Shown piece by piece: positions 21,847 through 34,283 of a stretch of 64,000 nt of DNA. Each line of letters begins with the position of its first letter. The stretch's first letter is position 1. Source of the stretch: Erpobdella octoculata (lineage: Eukaryota > Annelida > Clitellata > Hirudinida > Erpobdellidae). The stretch lies in assembly GCA_963978895.1 (NCBI GenBank), contig OZ022243.1, positions 10,954,396 through 11,018,395 of the forward strand, read 5' to 3'. The notes under the pieces are model-generated. The model was not told the origin of the DNA. It searched no databases and saw only the letters and a list, made by a program, of their open reading frames with translations. The position numbers and the translations under genes were made by a program.

Positions 21847-24800
21847 TCAAATATCTGATCTTATTTTAACAAGATTAGTGAGTGAGGATGATTCATTATC
21901 GGCATCGTTTCCATCAATACTAACACAACTTACAACATCGTCATTCCACAGACAGCCCAAACCGAGAGAAGAAAGGTTCTTAGAAACGTCAGTTAATGAA
22001 ATGCTTTTGTGTTGCGAAAAAGTTTTTTTATATTTATATTTGTTAATATCATCTAAACTGTGATGATTGTCTATGAAAATGCTATCATCTTTCATGAAAA
22101 ATTTTGATCGACTCGATATGCATTCATTGGGAGTTGCTGTAAAAACGGTAGTTGTGACACCAAGACTGCAAACCGAACGATTTCTTGGCGAGTTTTTCAC
22201 AGACTTTTTATTTCTGCCATAATCATCTTCTACTGTTTCAAGATCAGCAAAGTTTTCTTCGATGAAAATATCACTAACGGCAGCTCCTTTGATCCAAACG
22301 CCCGACTGCTTCCGGAATATTGTCGACATATCCGGAGTTCCCAAACGCGACCAATTCTGCAAAAGTCTTGAATGATGAATGGCTGAAAAAAAATGAAAAC
22401 GAAATTTAGTTAACTAAATGTAAAACATGACCAACAAGAAATATTAATAATATTTTCTTTCATTAGCTATGTGCAGGTTCTTCATTGTGGAGAAGTTTTT
22501 TACAAAATTGAGATATTATCTCTTTTTTAATTTATTATTTAAGGAGGTTTTTCAAAATTTTGATCTTACCGAAAAACTTACACTAGGCTGAAAATAATTT
22601 AGTTAAAGCTATCTATCTTCAAAATAGATTGTTATTGTTTCAATCACTGGTAATTAAACGAAAAAATTGTGTAAATATCGCAACTATTTTGTGATAATAA
22701 ATACAAATGTTGCAAAAACTACAAATTTTAAATGTTAACAGGAACACATACAACATGATGGTCCAGAAGTCACTAAATGCTTTTCCGTTTGATTATTGAG
22801 ATCACAGAAAGATGGTGTCGTCCAGCAACTATAATAAACAATAAATTTAAATATAAAGTTTTTGACAAATTAAATTTACTGTAAGTTAGAAAACACGGTA
22901 CAAGCCACGCTTTACAGAATACCTGGAAAAATTATTTGTTTGTGTTAAAGTAATGAGAGGCTGTCTCAAATTAATTCCTGCCACAGCCAAGTCAAGATCT
23001 GTGGAACCGGGTCGACCGGGCTGGCCAAGTTTGAGGGTTGTATTGACCATGAAAAAATCCCTGCAACAAAATTATGCATATTTATCATCTATAAGTTTTA
23101 TTTATAACGTTCACAAATAGCAGGGCCATCGGCCACTTACACCATTTGAATACAAATCTATAAAAACAACCTGAGTCTCAAAAAAAAGTTTTCAGTGTGG
23201 CTACTCATGTGGTTGATGAATGGAGAGTAAGTGGGCTGATGACAAACATATTTACTGAGTCTGCAAGAAAAGGTTAAATAAAGGTTAAGTACTTGATAAA
23301 CCCATCAAGTTACTGATGAACAATTAATATTATAAAAAGGTCACTCTAAATATCTCAACCTTCTGTCTTTATTTTCTTCTATTAAGCTATGTTCAAGTTC
23401 TTGATTGAAGGACTTTGATTCTACATAAGGAGAACTGGAGTCAGCAATGTGTCTTAAAACTTTTGGCTGGTGGGTTTGCTCCATCTGGTGTACTCTGAAT
23501 TTCAGATCTACAATCAACTCTTTTAACTCTTCATTTTCTGTTTTCAATTGCAACACCTATATTGAAAAGATAATATATACAAATCAAAAGCTTGATTGGA
23601 TGATAGGAAAGAACTTAAATATATAAAGAATTATAAGGAAGACATGCATTACATATTTAAAACTAACTAACAATTTTTTTTTCTTCTTCTTGTTCAATTT
23701 TTATTTTGGAGAGTTCACCTTGTAACTCATCTATCTCAAGTTCATGCTAAATAAAAATTAAAAAAGTCTGATAGTGCAAACATGACCAATTCAAAAACTT
23801 GTAAAGCAATTCAAAAACCAGACCCACCAAGTTGCACTTTGCAGCAAGAGCTTCCACAGAATCTTTCCAAACTTTTGTGTCCTGTTCGAACATGGCAAAT
23901 CTGTTTTCTCCAGTTTCAATCCTCTTCTCAAGGCTTCCTATAAGCTTTCTTGTGTTTAAAAACTCTTTGTTGTAATGTTCTTGCATTCGATTTATATCTT
24001 CTGATGCTTGGTTTTGAAGAGCTTTAACCTCATCTCTAAGAGCCATGTTGTTTAGTTGGAGTTGTTCAATTTGATGGCGTCTGGTAATATTCTCTTCCAG
24101 GGATGTGTATAAAGAAATGCTATTGTTGTTACTGCTGCCAAAAGTACCACTTGAGTTTATGCTGAAAATAAAATCAATAACTATATGAAAACATTTGAAA
24201 ACAACATGATAGTCTATTCAGCACATATTAAACTTATAAACATATTAAATGTACTAAATATAACAAAGTTATAAACATGAGTTTGGTGTTTCAATTCATA
24301 GTGGGAATAGAATACAGAGCTTGAACCTATAGTAATAATGTGATTGGATAGAAGAAAGTCTTTAAAACATTGAATTCTTTTTAATTCTGTTGTTATTAAC
24401 ATGCAATAGACTCTCTAGGCTTGAAGATCCTATACATTATACCCAAACAATGCAATTTATTTCAAGTGAACATGAGCAATCCTACATTTACGATTACTTC
24501 CTCAACCTGCTGTGATAGGTTGCTATAAAATGGCATCATACTGTTATAATTTACTATAAAGTAGCACACCAATACCACAGCCAAATTAATTTATAGCTAT
24601 ACGTAAATGATTTAATTTTGTTTTTGAAGCATATCCACTTACTGATGCATGGTGATGTTTTGGTGAATTGAAAAAATAAGACTGCATACCACTTGTGTGC
24701 ATGCAGTGATTGAGAGATATTGAGTAATTGAAATGTCTTTCTGATCATTTTATTGTGGAATTATAAAACTACTTATAAAACTTTTCGATTCTAAAATGTT

Positions 24801-27800
24801 TCATGATGCTCACCAATTGTTTTCATGATTCGCTTTCTCATTTAACAAATAAATAAATAAAGACATAATACAATGTATATATATAATACTGAAAATATTT
24901 AATTCAACATCTGAGTTTTAAAAATATAAATAATAAACCGAATGAATTAATATACGTACGATGCAAAGCTATAAAATAATTTAACTTATACATTTAATTA
25001 TAATGCAATGAAAAAATACTTGGAATGAATATAATTCTATCTGCAATCTTTAATTTCTAATAATAAAACTTCAAAAACCTCAAATCTTCAATTTCTAATA
25101 ATAAAACTTCACAAACCTCAAATTTTTAATTTCTAATAATAAAACTTCACAAAAACACCTCAAATCTTCAATTTCTAATAATAAAACTTCACAAACACAC
25201 CTCAAATTTTTACAACATGTCCCCTCATCAATCTCATCCTCACTTTCCTCATAGTACTGAAAAGATTTCGCTCTTGAATTTTGCATGTACTTCAACTGAG
25301 TCAGCTATAAAGACAAAAAAGTAGTAGAAACAAATTATTTGTATAAATAATAATAATATATATTTAAATTTAGTACTAATTTATAGATATATAATATACA
25401 GACCTGTATTCACCCTAAATAGGGTTTCAAAGGAACAAAAAGCGGACAGCGCTTGGAAAAGTTATTCAAAATAAACATTGAATAAAATGTAGATTAAAAG
25501 ATCACCAATTTTGTGTCTTATAATAAATTCAAGGAGTATACATTTTAATTTGATTTAATAGAACTTTCACTGCACAGACGATTTTTTGCGGCCCTGTCTG
25601 TTTTAAAGGTCAATTCCAGGAACAATTTTTCTGGCCGTTATATAGAAGAGCCCAGTATTATGAAAAACCAGTTTTGAAAAGTTCCACTACATGTCCATTA
25701 ATACAAGCTCTATTGAATATTAGGAGCTATTTCCTATTAATCTTCTTCTTTAGCAAACTTTTAAGTTTTCTAATTCTATATCAAATTCTCCAATAACATC
25801 TGTTTTATTTATTTTGTTGGTTGCTTAGACTCATTAAGGCTATCCTCAGAACTAAAGAAAAGGATAAATAGCAAATAAGCCATACTGTTTAAGAGTTGGA
25901 TTAATGAAAATATCATGTTAAGAGGCGCTGGTGGCATAGCAGTAGAGCATTCGCCTGTCGATTGTTAGGTCTGCAGTTCGAGCCTCACCGGCGTCACCAG
26001 TGTAACTCCCTTAAGCTAGGAGTTCACTCGCATTGCTAAAGGAGTAGGTGCCTATAAATGGCTGCCTTTGCAAGGACCCTTTCTCGCCTTTGCGCAAGAC
26101 TTGTCTTGAAAAAGGAATGTGATAAAATCTTAGTAAAAAAAGAATTGTTAATAAAATAAAGATTCATTATGAATTTGTGTGTATGTTTGTTTTTTTAAAG
26201 AAATTCAAACAGCTGGTGGAATAAGGCATGATTTGGCATGCAGGTAGTCAGTCCTTAGTGGGGTAAAAAAAACTGTGTTGATTAAAGAGATTGAATACTT
26301 GAAATAAATTAGTGCTTTAGTGTGTGTAGAATCATGTTTGCCCTAAATTTTTTAAATATTTTTTTGAAAGTAGAGATGGCAAAGTTAAAAAATAAATATG
26401 TTTCAACCTCTTCCCTTAAATCTTGAATTTGAGACTTCAATTCTTGATTCTGAATAGCTAGTTTGTTTGAGTTCAACAACAGTTTCTTTCCTATTTTTGC
26501 AGTCAAACTAAGACCTTCATCTTTCTGCAAAAATTATATTCATACAAAACAAAATTTTTCCAAAACTGCAAAAAAAATAACCTGAAACATTTTTTTCAAC
26601 TTAAACAACAAAATAACCTCGAAAACATTTATTTATTCCAACAATAATATATGAATAAAGTTGACAGATTTATAATGACAAGAGATGTGGAGTTTAAAAT
26701 GGATTGGTACTTGCCTGATTAGTTGCTTATTTTGTAGAACTGACTAATTTTTTGAGTAAATCTATTAGTACAGTCTCTCATGAAATAGCTTAAACAACCA
26801 TACATGTGAAAATCCAAACAATAATATTAGGAATGCAAAATATTTTTTATTAAGTTGCAATTTATAAAACATTATTCTAGTTCCTTAAAATAAAACCATG
26901 CCTTTTTAAATGAAAATATACATTCAAGATGCCAAGTGCTCCATGGTCAACTCTTGGTGTACGACTCAAATTTCAGCTCGCCTAACTTCTTATGGCTCGA
27001 TTACGGCTGACAAAATACCGACCAAATTCGGCTCGAGCCAAAATTTTTTAAATACTATATACTTTCTTTTCAAAATAGATGATGGAGACCAGGGAAGGTA
27101 GGTAGTCGGAAGTACTTTTCTCAAAAATTTTCTAAAACCTTATAAACTTTTGCTGATGACCGGGGAGTAGTTGTTTCCCCAAAATTTTAAAAAATCTTAT
27201 TTGTGCAGAAAAAAATTCAGCTGGCGAAATCATTTATTTATTACAGCTGACTTTTGATTCAGCCATAAAAAAATTGGCAGAAGCTGGCACAAATCAAAAA
27301 AATTTGGAACAGCGGTGGCGCAAGTCAAAAAAATTTGGCAAAGCCGCAGGACCCAGGTCTAGGTGTAAGCACTTCATTGAAGTAAAGTGGTGAGTCTGCA
27401 TGGATCAGGAATGGAGAATTATTTAACATCTATACAAACTTATAACAGAACAATCTATTCCTAAACAACTTCGCTCTACATCCTCAAATCTTCCTTTCAT
27501 CTAGTAGAAAAGAGCACAAATAACAACATCTCAAGGCATGGCTGCTACACTTATCCAGCTGTTTGGAACTCTCTTCTTCCAGACATCAGGTAGTTCCCAA
27601 ACATCAATTTTTATAAATCCAAACATAAAACTTATTAATTCAAAACTTGTATTTTAAAGGAATCTTCGTGAGAGCTTTAGACTTTTCTGCCGCTATACAA
27701 ATAAATTATTATTATTATAAGTGATCAGTCACAAAATCATATTTTAATCACCAAGTTTCTTTAATTTTTTAAAAATAAATTTATTAAGAAAATCTAAATT

Positions 27801-28906
27801 TTCTAAACATTATAACTGTTCAATAATTTACCAGGAAAAAATATTTAATGCATCTTTACAAAAAAGTACAGTTTACTAATAAGTTAATTGGTGGTTATAT
27901 TTGAAAGTCCTCCATTATTATGTAAATTTTTTTGATTGTAAAAAAACATAATAAGAATATCAAAAATCTAAAGCAACAAGTAAAAATTTAGTCTAGAGAT
28001 ATTTGAGGTTTTTGTCCTTTTCACGAGTAACTGCTATTTTCTATTAGTCACACTCACAGACCAATTAATAACAAACTGAGGAAAAACAAATTCATTGAAT
28101 ATCCCACTACAAAAATGATGTTACAAAATTTTCAAAAAACATGACAATCAAAATAACTGACATCAAAAAGTCAGCAAAGGTTTTCAGTGTAAATAAAGAC
28201 TTAGATTGCTATACGAACATCTTATTAACATTTTACCTCAATTTTTTTATGACATTTTCAGTTTTCATGTTGTTTATTTTATGATTTATGACTTTTCTTT
28301 TTTGATTTTATTATGACTTTGTATTGACTTTATTTGTTTTGAGTGATTAAAACATTTTAAGGTTGATTGTCTCACGGAGGTAACTCCTTTCATCAACCTT
28401 GTTGAATTAATAAACGTTAAAAAAAAACATCTTACATAAATATCAAGAAATAAAATTGTCTTTAAAGTTAAAAACTTTTTTTTACAAACTTGCTGTAGCT
28501 TCTTTTGCAATAAACCAACATCAAGTGGAATTTCATCAGAATCAGAACTCAGCCACAAATGCTGGGAGTTTTCTAGAAATTTAAATAAATGCATTCAACC
28601 AAAAACATTTAATAAAAACTTGCTATATTTTTTTAAATTAAACATAACAATTTATTCAAATAAAGCATATGAAACATCAATCAAATTGAACATATTAGAC
28701 AACACATTTATAAAATAATTGGACTGATTTAATAATGTCTGACAGATAGTCGATAATCAAATTCAATAAAAGAGAGAAAATTCAAAACCACCAGCTTTAA
28801 GAATGAGATCATCAAGATCTTCACTTTCTCCATCAGTTGATCCTTCAGTCTCAAAATAATCTTCCTCACAAATTATGGGAACCTTTTGCTTCTTCCCATC
28901 ATCCAT
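21847..28906 (-). CDS. Coiled-coil motor-adaptor-like protein (TRAK/milton/HAP1-like), nine exons
   Basis: Minus-strand exons fitted with GT/AG introns and continuous phase: 28906-28792 (ATG), 28572-28490, 26524-26408, 25304-25201, 24161-23828, 23746-23672, 23556-23345, 22828-about 22765 and 22382-21847 (stop). The acidic N terminus is followed by LLQKKLQQKDEGLSLTAKIG and KKLLLNSNKL, which resembles the CC1-box region (LAARIGQ-LL) of HAP1/TRAK/BICD-type dynein-kinesin adaptors. An EESEDEIDE patch follows, matching the ASEESE stretch after the first coiled coil of TRAK proteins. Next come long heptad coiled coils (NNMALRDEVKALQ; LEKRIETGENRFAMFE) and a Ser-rich tail with NWSRLGTPDM. TRAK proteins link mitochondria to kinesin and dynein in the cytoplasm. 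Alternatives are BICDL or CDR2-type CC1 proteins. The last three splice junctions are the least certain; the 23556 exon could instead end at a stop at 23341-23343. Confidence 0.6.
25050..25205 (-). repeat. Tandem 40-45-bp repeat over an exon-intron junction
   Basis: Four imperfect copies of a unit that on the minus strand contains a GAG/GTGT donor-like site and a TTATTATTAG acceptor-like site. The first copy holds the predicted donor of the exon 25304-25201. The units keep an open frame, giving repeated CEVLLLEI peptides. Confidence 0.75.
25921..26155 (+). mobile_element. tRNA-derived SINE, family 2
   Basis: It has an A-box-like 'tggcatagcagtagagc' and a B-box-like 'gcagttcgagcctc' at tRNA spacing (pol III internal promoter). 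A body ending 'aagacttgtcttgaaaaagg' and an A-rich tail follow. A 3' fragment of the same family lies at 31990-32048. It sits in an intron of the coiled-coil gene, opposite in strand. It is not a functional tRNA: I can form no clean acceptor stem. Confidence 0.75.
27480..27720 (+). mobile_element. 3' tail of a CR1/L2-type LINE
   Basis: One frame reads ISRHGCYTYPAVWNSLLPDI followed by a stop, matching the conserved C-terminal end (R-x-YPAVWNSLP) of L2/CR1 reverse transcriptases. It then has an AT-rich 3' end with ATT trinucleotides. Strongly 5'-truncated; intronic. Confidence 0.6.
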
Positions 28907-29299
28907 ACCTTCAAACTCTCAACCAAGTTGTGTTTACACTTTCTTAAGTTTAAAAAATCAATCTCATCACAGAATGGTTGCTTCTGCTTCTAAAACTGAA
29001 ATAAATTAAAAAAAAACCTTTAAATCCAAACCCGATGACTCAATTACCTTTAACATAACATTGTAATAAGGATGGCCTAAAGACTAGAAACCAAAATAAT
29101 ATGACAAGTAAAATTTGATTTAATTATGACTTATAATATCCTGAACAACTCTTCTTTGTTTTATACACCTTTATCTAACCACAAGACTTTATACTAAATA
29201 GTTTGATTTTATCAATTTAAAAACAATCTTATTTATCTAGAACAGAGTTTAAATTGAGAGTGGAGACAACTACTATAGCCTACTTTTATTAGTAATTAG

Positions 29300-30234
29300 C
29301 AGAGATGTTGCGAGTACTTATGGTCCGAGTACGAGTACGAGTACGAGTACTATGGTATCGAGTACGAGTACGAGTACGAGTACTATGGTATCGAGTACGA
29401 GTACGAGTACCATGGTATCAAGTTATCGAGTACGAGTACGAGTACTGAGGTCTCGAGTACAAGTACGAGTACGAGTACAAGAAATTTTTAGCGAGTACTT
29501 TTCGAGTACTTTTTAAAGTCAACAAAATAATAGTTTATTCTACATCAAAAAACTATTACATTTCAGAAAAATTAGCGACGACAGTTTAGAGTCCGACATC
29601 TTAGCCGTAGGGGGTCTTAAAATTATTCCGCCGTGGCTGAACACAGTGAACACACGTTCTACTGGTGAACTTGAAGCTGGAATACTTAAGGCACGAAGTG
29701 CTGGGTGATACAGTTTTGTCAAGGTCACTGGAATGATTCTGCCAAAACGTTAGTGCATCATCCCCATCACCAGTGATCCTCATCTCAAGATATCTGGTCA
29801 ACTGTGCATCGACATCAAGGCAGGTGTCATCTAACGCCGATGAATACTTGTGAAACAACTTTGACTTTTTGGCTGGTGGGGGTGACCCAGATGAACGGTA
29901 CAAGTACGAGTACCAAGTACTACATCTCTGTATACTAGAGTTCAGCAAGTATAAACGAAATATTATCCCAAACAACTGTTTAGTAAACAAGCAAACTTTT
30001 TTTTAGAGAAGGTGTCACATATGCGAGTACGAGTACGAGTACTTAGTGAAATAACGAGTACGAGTACGAGTACGAGTACGAGTACGAGTACGAGTATGAG
30101 TACGAGTACTGAGTGGAATAACGAGTACGAGTACGAGTACCAAGGTTCCGAGTACAAGTACGAGTACGAGTACTTGAAAACGGTACTCGAGTTGTACTCG
30201 AGTACGAGTACGAGTACCAAGTACTACATCTCTG
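29300..30234 (-). mobile_element. hAT element with GAGTAC hexamer arrays
   Basis: Flanked by the perfect 8-bp duplication gtaattag (29292-29299 and 30235-30242). Ends are CAGAGATGT...GTACT...ACATCTCTG. Both subterminal regions are built of GAGTAC hexamers (29330-29490 and 30020-30230). An internal copy of the right end (...ACATCTCTG at about 29934) suggests a nested or chimeric structure. Frames created by the hexamers are not genes. Confidence 0.8.
29540..29990 (-). pseudogene. hAT transposase C-terminal fragment
   Basis: Two overlapping minus-strand frames. The distal one has IPASSSPVERVFTVFSHGG and LRPPTAKMSDSKLSSLIFLK, the hAT C-terminal dimerisation motif (SSxxVERxFSxxGxI...R..M.....ExLxFLK). 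The proximal one (29990-29601) contributes a short SGSPPPAKKSKLF linker and a DDALTFWQNHS segment (W of the family motif). Catalytic regions are missing and the frames are offset, so it is inactive. It belongs to the enclosing hAT. Confidence 0.75.
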
Positions 30235-30242
30235 GTAATTAG

Positions 30243-31660
30243 AGTTACTAGTTGACATGTTCATAAGACACTTTCATAAAAATTCTTTAATAAAGAAGAT
30301 CACTTTCTGACTAGAGTCTAGACTACTAGTACTACTAACTAAAGTCTAGTTGCTATACTAACTAGACTACTAGACTTTACTAGAACTAGAACTAGACTAC
30401 TTTTATTCTTTTATTAAGGTCTAAGAGTAAGAGTAGACTAGTAGACTGAGTAGAGTAGAGTCGAGTTACTAGCAGACATGTCCGTAATACACTTTTTCAG
30501 AAATAAATACCACTCACCAAAAAGTATTAAATCTTTAACTCGTATAACCCTACCAAAAACCTAGATGTAAAATATTAACATGATACGGCAACACTCACAA
30601 CGACGGCTTCGCCAGCCGAAATACGAAACAGCAGTATATTATTTTTATTTGGGCACACCATACACAGGTACACAAAACTTTGTGTTTAAAAATGATTCTG
30701 GTCTATGACAGAACTCCAAAAGTTTTCGAAAAGTTATGTTTAAATTAAAAAAGTAAACTTTAAGATAACAAATTAAAAATATTTGTTACATCACGGCAAA
30801 AATAATTGTTAAAACCAATCAAAATGACGTCAGTAAGCTATAGAATGTAAGCTGAAAAACATCCAACCAGCATCATACTAGATTCAATTCCCAGTTCCAT
30901 CTATCATTCTATGGACTGCCCATGGTGCCGGTAACTAATAGTTTCGTTTAGTTTAGTTCATTAAAATGAACTAAGAAGTTAATGCATTAAGTGACGAAAT
31001 GAATCCTATGGTGAAGCATTTGTCAAGTTCAATATCGAATGAGTTCGCTGTATGATACTACAACCGAACAACCTTTTCGCTCAATCTTTCCACCATTTGG
31101 CCACTCGTTGATTGCAGGAACGTAAATTGGGCGTAGGGGGGCGGCAAATGCTGATTTTCAAAATTTGAAATTTTTTACCTAGAGTTTACTATATTTTTAA
31201 CTTTAACTTTACCTAGTGATGATTCAATGCGTATTGGAATCCTTCTAGCGTGTGTAGACAATTTTCCCCCTGATTTCCAAAAATATTTTTTTTGCCTAAA
31301 GAGTTTACTATATATTTTGTTAATTTTAACTTTACTTAATCTCGTGATGATTCACTCAGGGACGTAAATTCAGCAGTTTCTAGGGAAGGGGGCAAAATTT
31401 TCCCGCCATTATATAGCTTCCAGACAGGTTACCCAGCAAATATTAAAGTTTGTAAATGTGCATTTTTACAACAATCACTCATCAGCTATAATTTTATTTG
31501 AATCACATTTGTGCATAAATATAAGATACCAAAGGTTGCCAAAAATGTCATACCGATATTCAGACAAACTAACAAACTGGCATCAAAGTAAGCTCAAATC
31601 GACTGCGTCAATCGTCTTCTGGTGCACATGCAGCGCGCAATTATTCAAACGATTTTGTGG
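30243..31660. other. Non-coding; CTAG-rich patch and a duplicated segment
   Basis: Between 30310 and 30480 there is a low-complexity CTAGACTA-type patch. Two direct similar segments begin at about 31118 ('ggaacgtaaattgggcgta') and 31358 ('agggacgtaaattcagcag'), possibly tandem or hAT-end relics. No gene was recognised. Confidence 0.45.
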
Positions 31661-31848
31661 CATCGTCGTTCTCCGAAGTGGCGGATCCAGGTCATCTAGT
31701 AGGGGGGGGGGGGGCGATTTTTAGGTTTCAGCGGCAAAACATGTTTTTCACTACAAATTCACAACTAGATGGGTTGAGAGACATGATGCTTTGATGACGT
31801 TTAGTGTTGAATTTTCACAAATAATTGATGCACTAGAAATTATATTCT

Positions 31849-32367
31849 TTGATGCCAGAAAATATTATAAAACTAAATCATAAAGGTGTTGTCGAAACTG
31901 ATTCTACATTCATTAATGTCTGTGGGACCTTTTTTGGATTTAGTATCCAACATTTACCAGCAGTTGAATTTATATCAGAAGTTGAACTTTCTCGCCTTTG
32001 TGGAAGACTTGTCTTGCAAAAGGCGTGTGCTAAATCTAAGTAAAAAAAAACTTTGGCAGAGCAAATGCTTGACAATGAACGAGGAAGGAGGATTCAATTC
32101 ATTACCTACTGAACTTTCTGTTGTTTTCTATTTGTGTGCAATATCACTCACAAATTGTTCCAAATAATTAAAACATGTCCTGTTAGTGTTGCCAGTGGTT
32201 TCTCAACTCTGCGAAGAATTGAAACCTGGTTGAGAACACGAATGACAGAAAACAGACTAGTGGGATTACCACTACTTAATGTACACAGATACATTCTTGT
32301 AAATCCGGAAAATGTAATTGAACTTTTTGCGAAGTCGAAAAATCGTAAACTAGATTTTGTGCTATAA
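31849..32367 (+). pseudogene. hAT transposase C-terminal remnant
   Basis: The final frame (32134-32367) carries CPVSVASGFSTLRRIETWLR then TENRLVGLPLLNVHR and NRKLDFVL, the C-terminal dimerisation block of zf-MYM/TTF-type hAT transposases (SVASxERSFSxLRRIKTWLRSTM). An upstream part (31849-31985) includes FISEVELSR and is cut by the SINE fragment at 31990-32048. N-terminal finger and catalytic core are missing. Confidence 0.7.
31990..32048 (+). mobile_element. SINE family 2, 3' fragment
   Basis: Matches the last 60 bases of the SINE at 25921-26155 ('ctttgtggaagacttgtctt', then AAAGGCGTGTG and an A tail). It interrupts the hAT transposase relic. Confidence 0.65.
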
Positions 32368-32989
32368 ATTGCTTACTAGAATACCAGTCTAACAAATTAA
32401 ACTCTCTAGCGTTTCAATAAATGGTGTATCAATAACATCAAAGTATAATTTGTGGAATTATTTTACGAAATTAAAAGTTAAGTTTTTGATGACTATGTGT
32501 GTTTTCTTATAAGCAGTAATAAAAGGCTACAAAAACAAATTCTTTAATTGTTAACAATATTTTTTACTATTGTAGGGGGGGGCATCGCCCTCCTATGGAT
32601 CCGCCACTGGTTCTCCGCCATGTATTTAGGTGACGCAAAGTAGAAAAACTTCGCTCTGAGTTAGCATTTGAGGTTGGTAGGTATTACCAATAGAATCCTT
32701 AGAAGATGATCGACTTTCCCCAAAAAGCCCTCGAGTTTTTTCTGGTAGCTTCGCAATTTAAGAAGCAACGTTTTGTAAATTCCAGCAGCTAAGCAGAGCT
32801 TCTATTCCGCTTACCATGAGAAGCTGTAATTGTTGACGTCTGTCAAATTCTGTATAAACTTTAAGGCACGTCTCACAAGTTCTTCCGAGATTGCCACTTT
32901 ACTGTATCTACTTTGATCAAAGCGGCGCTCTAATGCAGAGACCACCAAGTCAATAACTTTGACGTAATTTTTTTAAGGTTTCTCAGGAG

Positions 32990-34190
32990 TGAATTCATGA
33001 GGCTCTGTCGGCGTGGCAGTGTGCTGAAACTTCTTGGGCAGATTTTTTGAACGTGGAGCTGAAGGCTGCTTGATTTGGTATTCAGCACATTTTTACTAAG
33101 CACGCACCCAAAGCCGATGGAACCTATCGTCTTTACGTAAAGTCAAGAATCTTTTCGTAATTTTTTTTAAAACAACTCCTGTTCCAGCGGAACTTTTCGT
33201 GTTTTTTGCAGCATTCCTAGTTATATTCCTTTTTTTCAAGTTGATCATAGAATCCTCTGGCTTTCGTTGAGTTTTCTCCATGCGCTGTTTCAGGAACTTC
33301 ATGCAGAGCAACCATTGTGGCATGGTAATTATCTATTATCTTCTGTAGCGCCGTTTCACGGTGCAAATAGTTCTTAGCGAAGAAAAAGAACTCCTTTATC
33401 CAAACTCAGTTGAATTTTCCATCTCCTCATTTTCATTGAGTTCTGCCAGCATGTTGCTCAAAATTGTTTTTTAAACTCGGGATTCTTTGAAGAAAACAGC
33501 ACACGTGGGTATATTGTAAACTATTGCAGTGGTTGCTGCAGTGAACGAAAGTCGCCCGCGGTTCTTTCTCACTTCTGAACAAAACTTCCTTCATATATTA
33601 GCGGCTCCATCTTAGCACTGTCTTTGGAGTCCCATCAAAAATAAATTGAAACGCAGTAAATAATCCTTATAAAACCAACTGTCATTGCCACAGAGGAAGA
33701 TGGTATTATATTGTCATTTACAAACCTGGTGCAGATGGATTGATCCTTCCCGGTGGTATCAGTTGTACCATCACCAATTAAGGCGTATTAGACATATTTC
33801 GATAATTTTATCTTACCCAAGAGATTACGCTGCAATTGATCAGCCATGAGAGATAACATCTCATTTTGAATTTTTGGATGGGTAAGAGGTTTGGATAGAC
33901 CCAGCCTTTCAGTTAAGGTGTCGTCATATTTAGATCGAAGCTTAAGTAATTGCATGAAGTTTGACGTTTCTGATCTCATTCTCCATGAGCACATCTTGTT
34001 ATACTACATCTTCACAAGATTATATTAAAAAAACTGCTCAACTGGGGTCGGGAATTTTATGGCCTTAAGTAAAAAAAACCATGAAATTGTAAAAGTGGAG
34101 GGGATAAATGCTTTTTTGTCCACCAACTCAACAATAGTGGAGGGGACATGTCCTCTTGACCCCTGGTTGCGACGCCTATGCACACACTTC
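32990..34190 (-). mobile_element. hAT (DUF4371-type) remnant
   Basis: The frame 33994-33788 reads SETSNFMQLLKLRSKYDDTL and further NEMLSLMADQLQRNLLGKI, the DUF4371 region found in zf-MYM/TTF-type hAT transposases. Past its stop the same frame continues IGDGTTDTTGKDQ, matching the catalytic Asp segment (DETTDxxxKEQ). The right end near 34190 reads on the minus strand CATAGGCGTCGCAACCAGGG, a hAT-like terminus. A second frame at 33323-33096 is basic and unassigned. Stops and frame changes show it is dead; the left terminus was not located. Confidence 0.6.
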
Positions 34191-34283
34191 CTCACGTAGA
34201 GTCATGACTCTACCATAAAACGTTAAAAGGCGGTCTCCTAGGGGCCACCAAGACGTTTACGAAAAAGTAACTCAGTACTTTAA

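Larger units (their letters stand above)
31676..32609 (+). mobile_element. hAT transposon with intact 8-bp duplication
   Basis: Flanked by gttctccg at 31668-31675 and 32610-32617. Ends are inverted GTGGCGGATCC and GGATCCGCCACTG with adjacent G or C runs, a common hAT type. It contains transposase remains and a nested SINE family 2 fragment. Confidence 0.85.

Noticed and set aside
25921..26000. A functional tRNA gene
   Set aside because: A- and B-box-like motifs are present, but no clean acceptor or anticodon stem could be formed, and an A-tailed SINE body follows; a related 3' fragment occurs at 31990.
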